From positions 20,453,769-20,517,768 of the forward strand of contig OY783201.1 in NCBI GenBank assembly GCA_963678675.1: a stretch of 64,000 bases of DNA, in the 5' to 3' direction. The notes beneath the pieces are model-generated. The model ran no database searches. It was not told the origin of the DNA and saw nothing but the letters and a program-made list of their open reading frames with translations. This document shows positions 43,695 through 53,900 of the stretch, one piece after another. Both the position numbers and the translations under genes were made by a program. Source of the stretch: Xiphydria camelus. Taxonomy: Eukaryota; Arthropoda; Insecta; Hymenoptera; Xiphydriidae. Numbering within the stretch: the first letter of the stretch is position 1; the number at the start of each line of letters is the position of its first letter.

Positions 43695-45435
43695 ATGAGT
43701 GAAAAAGTGTATAACAGAAAGAAAGGAAATAGAACAACACCATCTCGGGCCAGTCGGAGCAGAATTTCTAACAGAAAACCGCCCAACCGCCACAGCTTCG
43801 AGAGTGACACCAAGGGAGTTTCGAGACTTGCAAAAAAAATTGAAAATAACCCATGAATATGAATTCGAAATCGACGCAATGTTCGGATACAAGATATTGA
43901 ACTTTGTTACTGTTTTTGGGATGCTGTCACAAATTTTAAAGTGTCAGTGCGGAGGCAGTGTTACTTTTTCGGAATCATGCGTACGTGGCCTTGGATTCAA
44001 GCTCGTTGTGTCGTGTCAAAAGTGCGGAAGTACTTCAATTGACAGCAGTCCATTAATTAATGGTCATGCTTACGATATTAATAGACGTTCTACTTTTGCT
44101 ATGAGACTACTTGGTATCGGAAGACAAGGAATGACTAAATTCTGTGCGTTTATGTGTTTCCCGAAACCAGTGTTTAAAAAATCGTACGATGCAATTGTAA
44201 AGAGCATTGTAACTGCTACGGACGCTGTCAAATCTAAATGTCTACAAAAAGCTGCTGAGGAGGAAAAACAGATTTGTATAGAAAAAGGACAGCTTGAGGG
44301 TTTGACAGTGTCAGGGGACGGCTCCTGGAGAAAACGTGGCTTCAGTTCACTGTACGGATTCGCAAGTTTAATCGGATGGTACTCCGGAAAAGTAATTGAT
44401 ATTTGCGTGAAGTCAAAATATTGCAAGGAGTGTGAGCACTGGGAAAAAAAGAAAGACACTACCGTGTATGAAGAATGGCACGCTTTACACGAAGAGTACT
44501 GTAATGCAAATCACAATGGGAGTGCAGGAAAAATGGAGCCCGACGCTATGGTGGAAATGTTCTCTCGTTCCGAGTCTTTGTACAATGTTCGGTATGCGTA
44601 CTACATCGGAGATGGCGACAGCAAAACGCATAAGAGTATTCAAGATGCTAAGCCGTATGGTGATTTTCCCGTCATAAAAAAAGAATGTATAGGTCATGTA
44701 CAAAAAAGGCTTGGAACAAGACTACGCAATTTGAAAAAAGAAGTGAAAAATCTTGGAGGACGAGGAAAATTAACTGGAAAATTGATAGACGAATTGAGTG
44801 TGTACTACGGACTGGCTATACGTCGAAATACTGATTCAGTAGAGAATATGCGCAAGGAAATATACGCTACATTGTATCACAAAATTTCAACTGACGAAAA
44901 ACCTCAGCACGATAGATGCCCCGCAGGAGCCGATTCTTGGTGCTCTTGGCAAAGAGCGAAAGCCTCGCAAACTCTCGAGATGTACAATCACAAGCCAGCT
45001 ATGCCCCTCTTGGTTTTCAATGCTGTACAAAAAATCTACGAAGATTTAACAAGAGAAGAACTCCTCTCCCGTTGCCTAGGAGGATTTACGCAAAATGCAA
45101 ACGAAAGTTTGAACTCTGTCGTTTGGTCGATTGCGCCGAAAGTGATATCTAGCGGTAAAGCAGTAGTTGATATTGCAACCAACGTAGCCGTCATAACATA
45201 TAATGGCGGCTTTTCATCACTGTTAGATGTAGTATCAACCCTCGATTTGAAGATTAGTCCCGAGCTGCATAATTATGCAATGAAAATCGACCAACATCGT
45301 GTTCGAGCCGCCAACCGCTCATCGTCGATCCACCGAAAAAGCGCTCGGAAGGATCTTACGGCACTCAGGAAGGAGACTGACGAGCTAAATTCGAATGTAG
45401 AAGGGCAGCTATATGGAGCTGGGATAGCAGAGTAA
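43695..45435 (+). pseudogene. Kolobok transposase, open except for a 1-nt frame change near the start
   Basis: The natural ATG at 43695 gives MSEKVYNRKKGNRTTPSRAS, but that frame stops at 43856. The main frame (open from 43699, ~578 codons) is +1 and joins across an A8 run near 43830. Motifs in the Mutator-like/Kolobok transposase: CQCGGS zinc pair, LTVSGDGSWRKRGFSSLYGF (first Asp, residue ~207), YYIGDGDSKTHKSIQDA (second Asp, ~305), KKECIGHVQKRLGTRLRNLK, and FTQNANESLNSVVW (Glu, ~467). The C-terminus is complete. One base in a homopolymer is the only visible defect, so this may be active or misassembled. Confidence 0.88.
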
Positions 45436-46683
45436 AGGTAAAAAAATCAGCAAGCCCATATTTAAAAAATTTCATATCACAAATACGTTTTCAAACTTTA
45501 AACGCGTTTTTCTCGAAACTATGTTTTTCAAATCGGTGTACACCGTATCTCGCTCAATTTTTGTCTGATTGACTTGAAATTTTAACTGCAACTTCTTAGA
45601 TAGATTTTCCGTGGAAGTACACACGGCTTTTATGATTGATAAATTATTACGTTTGCAGTTAACAATTTAAGGTCGATTTTTCGCCAAGAAATGAAAAACA
45701 AAATTTAAACTCATACAACTTTGTGAATTTTCAAACAAAATTTAAAATCCTCGGTACTTCCATGGAAAAACTATTGTAAATTAAGAAAAAAATTGTTTTT
45801 TTGTTCCAGATGGCACACCAGGACTGCTACGGTGTACACCGTTTTTCTCGTACAAAAATTTTGTTTTGTGTTTCTCATACTGCCACGACGCCATTTTGTT
45901 ATATATATATAAATAAAAAATATTTTTGAGAACTTTAATATATGTGTAATAATGTCCTAAATTTTTGTTTTGACCCATCACCTAGAACCCGAGAAAAAAA
46001 TTCACAAAGAAAGCTTATTTTTTCGACGCGCCTGGGTAGTGTAACCCCTTAAATCATTAGGGTGCAATATGAGTATAAAAGTACACTATCTAGACAGCCA
46101 CTTGGACCGGTTTCCAGAAAATTTAGGAGACATGAGTGAGGAACAAGGTGAAAGATTTCACCAAGATATTAAAATTATGGAGGACCGCTACCAAGGAAGA
46201 TGGGACATCCACATGATGGCAGATTACTGCTGGAGTTTAAAGAGGGACTGTTTGAAAAAACATTCAAGAATGTCGCGGAAAAGAAGTTTTAGAAGTGTCG
46301 AGTGACTATATTTGATTTCTTTAATGTTTTTTTTTGTTTGTAAGTTTGACTTAAGATTGTATTTGGTATAAATAAAATAAAAAATTCGAATCTACTTTTG
46401 TTTATTACACTTGAGATTTGAGTTAAAATCATAGAACTCATATTTCTCTAAAATTGTATATCTTAAAAACTGGAGCTGATAGGGAAAAATGAATACGATA
46501 TTTGAATTCAGGACATCAAACTGATATAGAATCAGTTCAAAAACCCTCGGCACCAAAACAGCTGTTCCCCAGTGTAATGATTCGGTATTTTTCTGATACG
46601 ATCATACCACGGGTACACGCATTGACTGCTATCAGAATCACATCAACACCTTTGAGCAAAAGATATTCATATCATTACACTTT

Positions 46684-46765
46684 CATTAATGCATTCATTA
46701 TAATACATACATTAATACATTCATTAATATATTCATTAATGCATTCATTAATACATTAATTGAAT
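46684..46765. repeat. (ATTAATGCATTC)n-like tandem repeat
   Basis: About six imperfect units of attaatacattc/attaatgcattc. It lies between the CACTG-type element and the ATGGGA-rich MITEs. Confidence 0.75.
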
Positions 46766-46774
46766 GCTATCTAT

Positions 46775-47095
46775 ACGCCATTTCTATTCCTATTCACGAT
46801 ATGGGATTAATTGCATCCAGCGAATGGGAATACAAATGGGATACAAATATCATTCAACAAATGGGAAAAAAATGAATGGTTATAATTGAATGGGAATTAA
46901 TTCCATCTCACGAATGGTGATGTCAACGGTATGAAAATACCATTAAACGAATGGGAAAATAAATGGGATATCGAATGGTAGTATAAGTGGGAAAGATACC
47001 ATTGGCAAAACCCCATTGATTTACCTTTGACAGACTGTCAGTGGTATCAAATGGGATTTTTAAATGGTAATTAATGGGAGACTTAGCCAAGGGTA
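46775..47095. mobile_element. ATGGGA-rich MITE, 5'-truncated copy
   Basis: The right ~240 bp match 48071-48312 closely and end TTAGCCAAGGGTA. Many ATGGGA and CCATT motifs are scattered in both orientations. The left end (TACCCTTGGC) is missing. Confidence 0.75.
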
Positions 47096-47364
47096 TACAA
47101 GTTACTCGGTCTTTTAAAGTACGTTCTTAAGAAAAGAGCTGATAAAATACAATTTTTCTCGCTGGGGTGTAAATCAACCCCAGTGTGTTAAGTACGTGAT
47201 TCTATAGAAGTGTGGCAAGTAAGGGTTAAAAAACAAAGACTTAACAGTTTCTTTCCAATCTATTGTGTCCAACAGGGGAAATAACAGCTACTTTTAATAG
47301 CCAAGGGCATTCGAAGAGATCGGCAAAGAAGCTCAAAAAGTGCTCGGAGAACATAAAGTAAAGG
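47096..47364. other. Spacer between ATGGGA-rich elements; dispersed repeat
   Basis: Carries AAGAGCTGATAAAAT and TCTCGCTGGGGTGTAAATCA, shared with 28398-28485. No gene. Confidence 0.45.
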
Positions 47365-48312
47365 TACCCTTGGCAAAGTTTTCCATTGAGTGTTTAATGG
47401 TAATGAATGGGACCTAAAGGTAATCAATGGGATCGCAATGGAAATTCAGAGGGAAAAATGAACTGGCACTTTCTACCATTCAATATAAATGGGAATCCAC
47501 TGGCAAATCAGTGGGAAATATTGAATGGTATGTATTCCCATTCGTTACCAATGGAGGACCAATGGCAAGTTACTGGGAACATTCAAGTGGTATTTTGTTC
47601 CAATGGTAACTAATGGGAGTCCAATGGCAAATAACGGAGTTCCATGCGGAAGCCGGTTACGACTAGACGCGTCGCGGATCGATCGCAGGAAACAGTGCCG
47701 ATACAGCGATATTACAGGATAATCGCAGCGATTTTTCGGATCAGGGGAGAGCAGAGCGTGCCGCCAGCAAGAACACGCAGGAGGAAGAGAGGGGACTGCT
47801 CTAGATTTCAAAGGAGGGTTTCAAAAAAGTTAAAAGAAAAGGTGAGGTTAGGGGAATATGGGCAGAGGAAGAGGAGGTGGGGCACGCGGGGAGGATGATT
47901 CGGGCGCCGTCGGATCAGGAAAGTCGGAAAAAGCCGAGTAGAGGGGACAGCGGGAAGACCGACCGAGGCGCCAGAAGGAAAGCGGAGGAAAGGCAGACCA
48001 AGAAGCGCGAACAGAGATGACGCGGCTGCGGCGACGGGCGGTCTTGGACAAATAGCTAAGTAAAGTATCACTCAACAAATGGGAAATGGATGATTATAAT
48101 TGAATGGGAATTAATTCCATTTCACGAATGGTAATGTCAACGGTATGAAAACACCATTAAACACGAATGGGAAAATAAATGGGACGTCGAATGGTAGTAT
48201 AAGTGGGAAAGATACCATTGGCAAAACCCCATTGATTTACCTTTGACAGACTGTCAGTGGTATCCAATGGGATTTTTTAAATGGTATTTAATGGGAGACT
48301 TAGCCAAGGGTA
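47365..48312. mobile_element. ATGGGA-rich MITE, 948 bp, with a GC-rich insert
   Basis: Ends TACCCTTGGC and GCCAAGGGTA, with TA possibly the target. The first ~275 bp and last ~240 bp are packed with AATGGGA/TCCCATT and CAATGGCAA motifs. The middle (about 47641-48060) is GA/GC-rich and looks like a separate insert or captured sequence with no clear frame. Confidence 0.7.
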
Positions 48313-48384
48313 AATATGAAATAATTATTGCTATATTAGACAAATTGTCACCTGAATAATAATATCGTCCCCTTAGAGCAGAAG

Positions 48385-49209
48385 TATACCGCATGTCCTA
48401 TGGCCAACCGCACAGGTGAGCTGCGACCTGAATTCTTGACTTCGGCAGTATTTATGGTACAGTTAGAGTGGGCTTCAGACGAGTGCGCTGCATAAGAACG
48501 AAAAGTGTCGACTGCTCTTCTAATAGCTGTCAATTCGGGAGATCGAAGCGTTTCGTGTAACCTCAAAATCGTAAAGTTTTGAATTAGTAGTGAATAATTT
48601 GTAGAAGTGATGAGAAATAATCATAAATAATCTTCCGAATTGACACCTTAGGTATCGCTCACGCCACTTCGTAAAACTACTTCCTAGACACGCGCGGTGC
48701 TAGCGCGGAAATAATTTCTGAAACAAATAGGCATGAGGCGTGTAATTCGGTTGGACATCGAAAAAACCCGAATGATTGTTAACTCTCACTTCTGAACATT
48801 ATTTACCATTTATTCAAAAATTCACGATTTCGAGCTTAGACTTCGATCTCCCGAATTGATAGCCATCGGGAGATCAGACGTTTCACACTTTTCGTAAGAA
48901 CGCAGCGTAAGAGCGAAAAGCGTCGTCTGATTTCCCGATGGCTGTCACAATTCGGAAGATTATTTATGATTATTTCTCATCACTTTTCTACAAATTATTC
49001 ACTACTAATTCAAAACTTTACGATTTTAAGGTTACACGAAACGCTTCGATCTCCCGAATTGACAGCTATTAGAAGAGCAGTCGACACTTCTCGTTCTTAT
49101 GCAGCGCACTCGTCTGAGAAGCCCACTCTAACTGTACCATAAATACTGCCGAAGTCAAGAATTCAGGTCGCAGCTCACCTGCGCGGTTGGCCATAGGACA
49201 TGCGGTATA
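48385..49209. mobile_element. 825-bp foldback element with nested inner palindrome
   Basis: Outer arms of ~260 bp (48385-48640 and 48950-49209) are close inverted repeats with ends TATACCGCATG / CATGCGGTATA, so TA is the likely target. An inner inverted repeat (about 48865-48955: ATAGCCATCGGGAGATCAGA and its inverse) forms the core. One arm also occurs alone at 1407-1592. No coding capacity. Confidence 0.85.
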
Positions 49210-49688
49210 GCAGTCTTTAAATTATTTCTCTCAATCTAATAAAATTGTTTTCGGCGTTAAAGCTGTTAGGTAAATGACCCAATTCCTAACCATGTTCCAA
49301 TTCCTAACCAAATCCTACCCGCGTAGAGTTATTTCGGTACGCGTAACAGATCAGGCGTATTTTCGATTTTTCAACTTCTAGAAAATATTAAATTTTATTC
49401 AAGGCTCACTAGTCCAGCAGAAGTGATTGCTCAGTAAGAATTCAATGTTTATTGGATTACGTTAAATATTAACCAATGAGGATCGAATACTGATTGAGTG
49501 ATTTTCATCTGATTAATCGGTGTATCCTGACTATAACCTGGAAAGAAAATTCCTTTGAGCTATTTGTGAAATACCTAGAATGGAAGGAAGACTGCGGTGA
49601 TGTGACGCGGGAAGTCGGTCCCTGGTTCATATTACGAGTATTTTCCAGAGTCAGCTTCCCGTATTAACTTGTACCAGTCTACCCTTGC
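49210..49688. other. AT-rich spacer, no gene seen
   Basis: No reading frame, repeat ends or RNA gene recognised. Confidence 0.4.
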
Positions 49689-49690
49689 TA

Positions 49691-49905
49691 CACTGAAAGA
49701 AGTAAATGTGGTTTTGACAACCGTTTTGGACTCAACTGCTAAAGTTCAGTAATTAGCACCAGTTTGTATAGTTATCGTAACTATTTTTAGTTACCGGAAC
49801 AAAATAATTGTTGTGATAATTATATAAAACTGGTGCTGATTACAAAATTGGAGCAGTTGAGTCCAAAATAGTTGTCACATCTACAATGCTTTTTTTTTCT
49901 CAGTG
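49691..49905. mobile_element. 215-bp MITE with CACTGA ends and TA duplication
   Basis: Arms start CACTGAAAGAAGTAAATGTG and CACTGAGAAAAAAAAAGCAT (reverse complement). They continue through GACAAC...TTTGGACTCAACTG and GCACCAGTTT as inverted repeats for ~85 bp. TA flanks (49689-49690, 49906-49907). Small Tc1/mariner-type MITE by its target. Confidence 0.75.
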
Positions 49906-49907
49906 TA

Positions 49908-50976
49908 CCTATGGCTATACTTTTTTTCTTATATTAAGTAGCAGGGAAGACCGGATCAATTGGTCGAAGGAGGATGGCCCCTTGTTTCCATTACTTTTCA
50001 CAACGAGGGACCAACTGTTTATGTCAACTTTCCCTAGACTTCCATATAGTACTTAGAAAAAATGTTCGCTTTTAATAGCGCGTTTTATAGATGATTCCAA
50101 ATATATACACCTGGAAACGTACGATTCAATCAAAAGCTGGTATAATTCACAATCGGAGTTCCAATGATTATCTATTTTTAGTAGGTACCTATATTAAAAC
50201 AGAAAATAGTTTCGTATAAAATTGGCCGTTATTAATTATCTATAATTCAAATGTTCACATATTCCGTACTCAATAAAAATTACTTCGAAAGTGAAATTAA
50301 TTTTTTCTGAAATTATTTCGAAAAATTGCAGAAAAAATTAGTTCAACTTTTTATTTAGCAGGGAATCTTCTAGTATTTCCTGTAGAATTTGAAATAAGTT
50401 TAAACATTATCTTCGTAAAAAAATACCTACGTTTAAAGTAATGTACCTACATAAAAAGATGGTTAACAAAATTTTACCACTTTTGGACGAGTCTTAAACT
50501 AATTGAAACTCCTCTGAAGATTTTTGAGAATCTTTTCAGAATTTATAACAAATTGCATTTCTCGATAGTCTTAAAAAACTAATGATTTATGAATGCCATG
50601 ATGAACAAATATATTTAAAAACTAGAGACCTTTTAGGGTGAGCACAACACAGGAAAAAATCGCGAAACAAATCCGCGATGGTGGGAATCAGGCTTGTCGA
50701 TCTGGCGTGGAACGTCCCATATATAACACAATAACATGTTCCCTGCGTCACGCTTCTCGAAAACCAAGAATCTCAAAAACGTTACGCCTATCGCGCTTGA
50801 CCATTTTCGGCGTTTCTCTTCGAATCGATCCCCTCGAACAATATGCAAATCAACGTGGAACCATTTGGAAAAATAAACGGACGACCGAGGAAAGTCTCCG
50901 GGCGTTGTAACGTAAATTATTCCACGTACCTATACAACCGTCGTATTTCCATATGTTTGAACTCGCGCGGCATGTG
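49908..50976. other. Non-coding flank downstream of the SWSAP1-like gene
   Basis: AT-rich to ~50630; 50638-50910 has ORFs on both strands, but no known motif and codon use is not convincing. It may include the 3' UTR of the minus-strand gene ending at 50977. Confidence 0.35.
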
Positions 50977-53900
50977 TTAAACGTTGACATTTACGCCGAG
51001 TCCGTTACGGTCCGTCAAGTTCGATACCCGCGCAAGTATCTGCTTCAGTATGATCGTCCCGTCTTCGAATTTACCGAACCTAAATTCTTGGCTGTTGATA
51101 TCGGCGGCACTTTGCACGATTTTTTTCAACCAAATGTCCCCTCCTTTTCCTTCTCCTTCGTCATCCTGATCTCGACCAAGCTGCCAAATGTTATCAAAGT
51201 AGATCGGGTACACGACAGCGGAAGCATCCAAGGGCACGGAGGCGCACAAGTGGGTCTCGACTTTTAAAATTCTCGAGCAGGCGTTCATTGAATCGAAGAG
51301 GATTGCGCAGAGCCGGGCCACGTGGACCTCCCGTTGTTCCCGCGCGGAACAGTCGGTGTAGTGCGCCAAATTGTCGACGAGAAGTATCGATGGTAACACC
51401 GCGAACGTGTGCAACTGCACGAGTTGCTCCACAAGGGCCTCATAATTCGGCAGATACCTAGAAAAGTGTTGATCCGAATCAGTCGATTACGTTCGTTTCC
51501 TCATCGGGAGATTTTATTCTGGATTTTCATTTAGCCTCCCTTCTTCTCCGGTAAAAATATTTTCGTGAGACACTAACGGAAAGTTAGAAAATGTCTAAAA
51601 TAGCTTTAGATAATTCAAAGAATTAGGAACCTTTTCAGAGAAAATCGGAAAAGTGAAGGGAAGTTTAAGAATTTTTAGAAATAATGTTCTAGGATCTTTC
51701 TCTAAAAAATTCTCCCTTCTCTTTGATTATTTCTGAGTTTTTTAGTCTCTCTAAAGAATTTTAAGAATTTGTAGAAAATTTAATGCTCCAGAGTAGTGCA
51801 GAAAAATTTAAAGAAATTCAGAAATAATAGCAAATGGTAGGGTAAAGTGGGGTGATGTGAACCGTGGGGTAACGTGAACCACGCCGATTTTTCCTATTTA
51901 AAATTGACACCCGCGCGTAGACATAGTACTGCCATCAGTTGCATTTATGTTTAACTTTTTTGTGGTGAATAGTTCGAGTGTGCACAACTGTTCAAGTCTT
52001 TATACCAGACACGGCCGAAAAAATTTGTCACGAAAGTTTTGACAAGTGCTCAAAGAAGACGTGTTCTTGAGTTAATTCTCGTCGCTTTTTCAAGGTAACT
52101 ATATGTATAATGTTGGTTTCATTGATGGGTTTTATAATCCGAAGAGATTTACTGATTTGCTTACATTGTGTTAATGTGGCGTCCTTCGCAATAAAAAAAG
52201 CGTCAGTGGGGGGATGTGAACCATTCTTGGTGGGGTGATGTGAACTACTCTGCTGACGCTATTTTATCGTTTATTATTTGTTTATATGCACATATTTATT
52301 GTTTTTAATGAACGTTTTTAACTTTTTTAACCAACATGCCACGAACATATAAGAATGCATTGCATCGCAAGAATGAATGCTATATGAAAATAGAAATGAT
52401 TTTATCGACATATTACCATTTGTTACTGTATAAAAATCTTAATCGAACATTACCAACGATTTTTATTGATATATATACGTTTTACAACGGAATTTCAGTG
52501 GTGGTTCACATCACCCCACCATTTTTTGAAATTGAGAAAAAACGTCTATAGCGAGAAATGGAAATTTTTTAACAAAAAATGGATACTTTTAAGTCAAACT
52601 GTACCAAAACATACTATGCCACTCTCTCTAAAGGATATTGACAGCAGATTTGCAAAAAAAGAAATTTTTGTCAGTTATAGTGGACTTCTTAAAAATATGG
52701 TTCACATCACCCCACTTTACCCTACTTCTCTAAGAATTTTTAGAAACGGAAGAAACTAATAAACCTGCAATTCATACATTTCGAAAATAGTTTTAAGAAT
52801 TTCATTTTCTCAAAGAAATATATTTTCAATAGAATTCATTGAGACTAACGAAAAAAGGTATAAAGTTAAATGCTCATCCGTTGAAAAGTTTATGAGATAT
52901 TGACACTCTCTCTCGAAGTACGAGATTAATATAGGCTGTGTGCGACTATGTCTATTATACGATAAACTTTGTCCAAACATTACTCGGTGAGTTATTCACA
53001 TTTGCAAGTTAATGTAATTTCAGATTGCGTCAGGAACAACTAAGGGAACCGAGGTACGAACTTATTTAGATAATTTATGGGGAATGATTTACGACAATAA
53101 ATTCATATACACGGGAAAAAATGGATTTGAAATGAAGAGCACTGATTGTGAGTACCTAGATTCTGGCATTATGTGATCGATTGTGTGGTACTGGAGTGCC
53201 AACTCGAATATTTGCAAAATATTGCCATACAAAATATCATTTTATTTCCCTCGTATGATAAAAATTGGTACAACGTGGTATATTTTTGAATAATTTGGCA
53301 TTTTTTGCAATATAGCTAACGTTCATATAGAGGAAAGTGTCATACCGTTTTTCTTATTTTTCAATTCCTATTTCTTTTATTTCTCCATATGTTCGTTGCC
53401 TGTAATGTAAAAAATACCAAATTATTTTAAAATACGCGATATTGTACTAATTTTCGTCATACGAGGGGAATGAAAAACTATTTTGTATGGCAATATTTTG
53501 CAAAAATTCGAGTTGTCACTCCAGTACTACACAGTCGATCACATAACGTTAGAATCTGGATAGTCAGTGCCAGAATGTGGGCACTCAGTGCTCTTCATTC
53601 CAAATCCATTTTCCCCGTGTACCTAATCTTAATCAATCACACTGTTTACTTCCGTTACTTGCGATTTCTTAGAAAATATGTCCCAAATTGAAGTTGTGTT
53701 TCATCCTGAGGAGAACAGGTAATACCCGTAACGGATTTTCGATGCCAAGATATTTAGGAGGTATGAAAGTAATCTTAATTTTTTTTACAATAGAAGTTGA
53801 TCAGGGTGTCTAGCAGAGAATCAGAATGTGAAATTCCCTGACTTTTCCAGGATTTCCAGGCCTAATTCATGTATTTCTCCCTGACTAATCTAAAGTTATT

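Larger units (their letters stand above)
43139..46048 (+). mobile_element. Near-complete Kolobok element
   Basis: Ends GGGGTTACACTACCCA and its inverse, flanked by TTAA (43135-43138, 46049-46052). TTAA targeting plus the transposase type fit Kolobok. It is 2,910 bp and inserted into the CACTG-type copy 2 gene. A 3 x 57-bp tandem repeat lies upstream of the transposase gene, and AT-rich non-coding DNA fills 45436-46030. Confidence 0.9.
41694..46305 (+). pseudogene. Orphan transposon protein copy 2, interrupted by Kolobok
   Basis: Starts MSSASSSRRSCVNQPDVFCY and aligns with 26098-27777 throughout (CYICGE, MVWREPKNHFDDCYFC, DDWRLFIDSSKRSLKCVLLH, CFLCLWDSRDK, ILPPLHIKLGLMKQFVKAL). The frame breaks at TTAA 43135-43138 and resumes after 46052 (LGCNMSIKVHYLDSHLDRFP, EEQGERFHQDI), ending at 46305. 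A single TTAA at the junction keeps the frame, so the gene was open before Kolobok arrived. Confidence 0.8.
41269..46574 (+). mobile_element. CACTG-type DNA transposon copy 2, split by Kolobok
   Basis: Left end CACAGGGGAACA and right end (reverse complement) CACTGGGGAACA; TIRs continue as TTTTGGTGCC. TAA flanks both sides (41266-41268, 46575-46577). Without the 2.9-kb Kolobok insert it is ~2.4 kb, like copy 1 at 25656. Its ends differ from copy 1 after CACTG, so the two are separate families encoding related proteins. Confidence 0.7.

Noticed and set aside
47644..48078. Several Arg/Pro-rich ORFs in the GC-rich core of the ATGGGA element
   Set aside because: All frames are open because of composition, with no domain and no start context.
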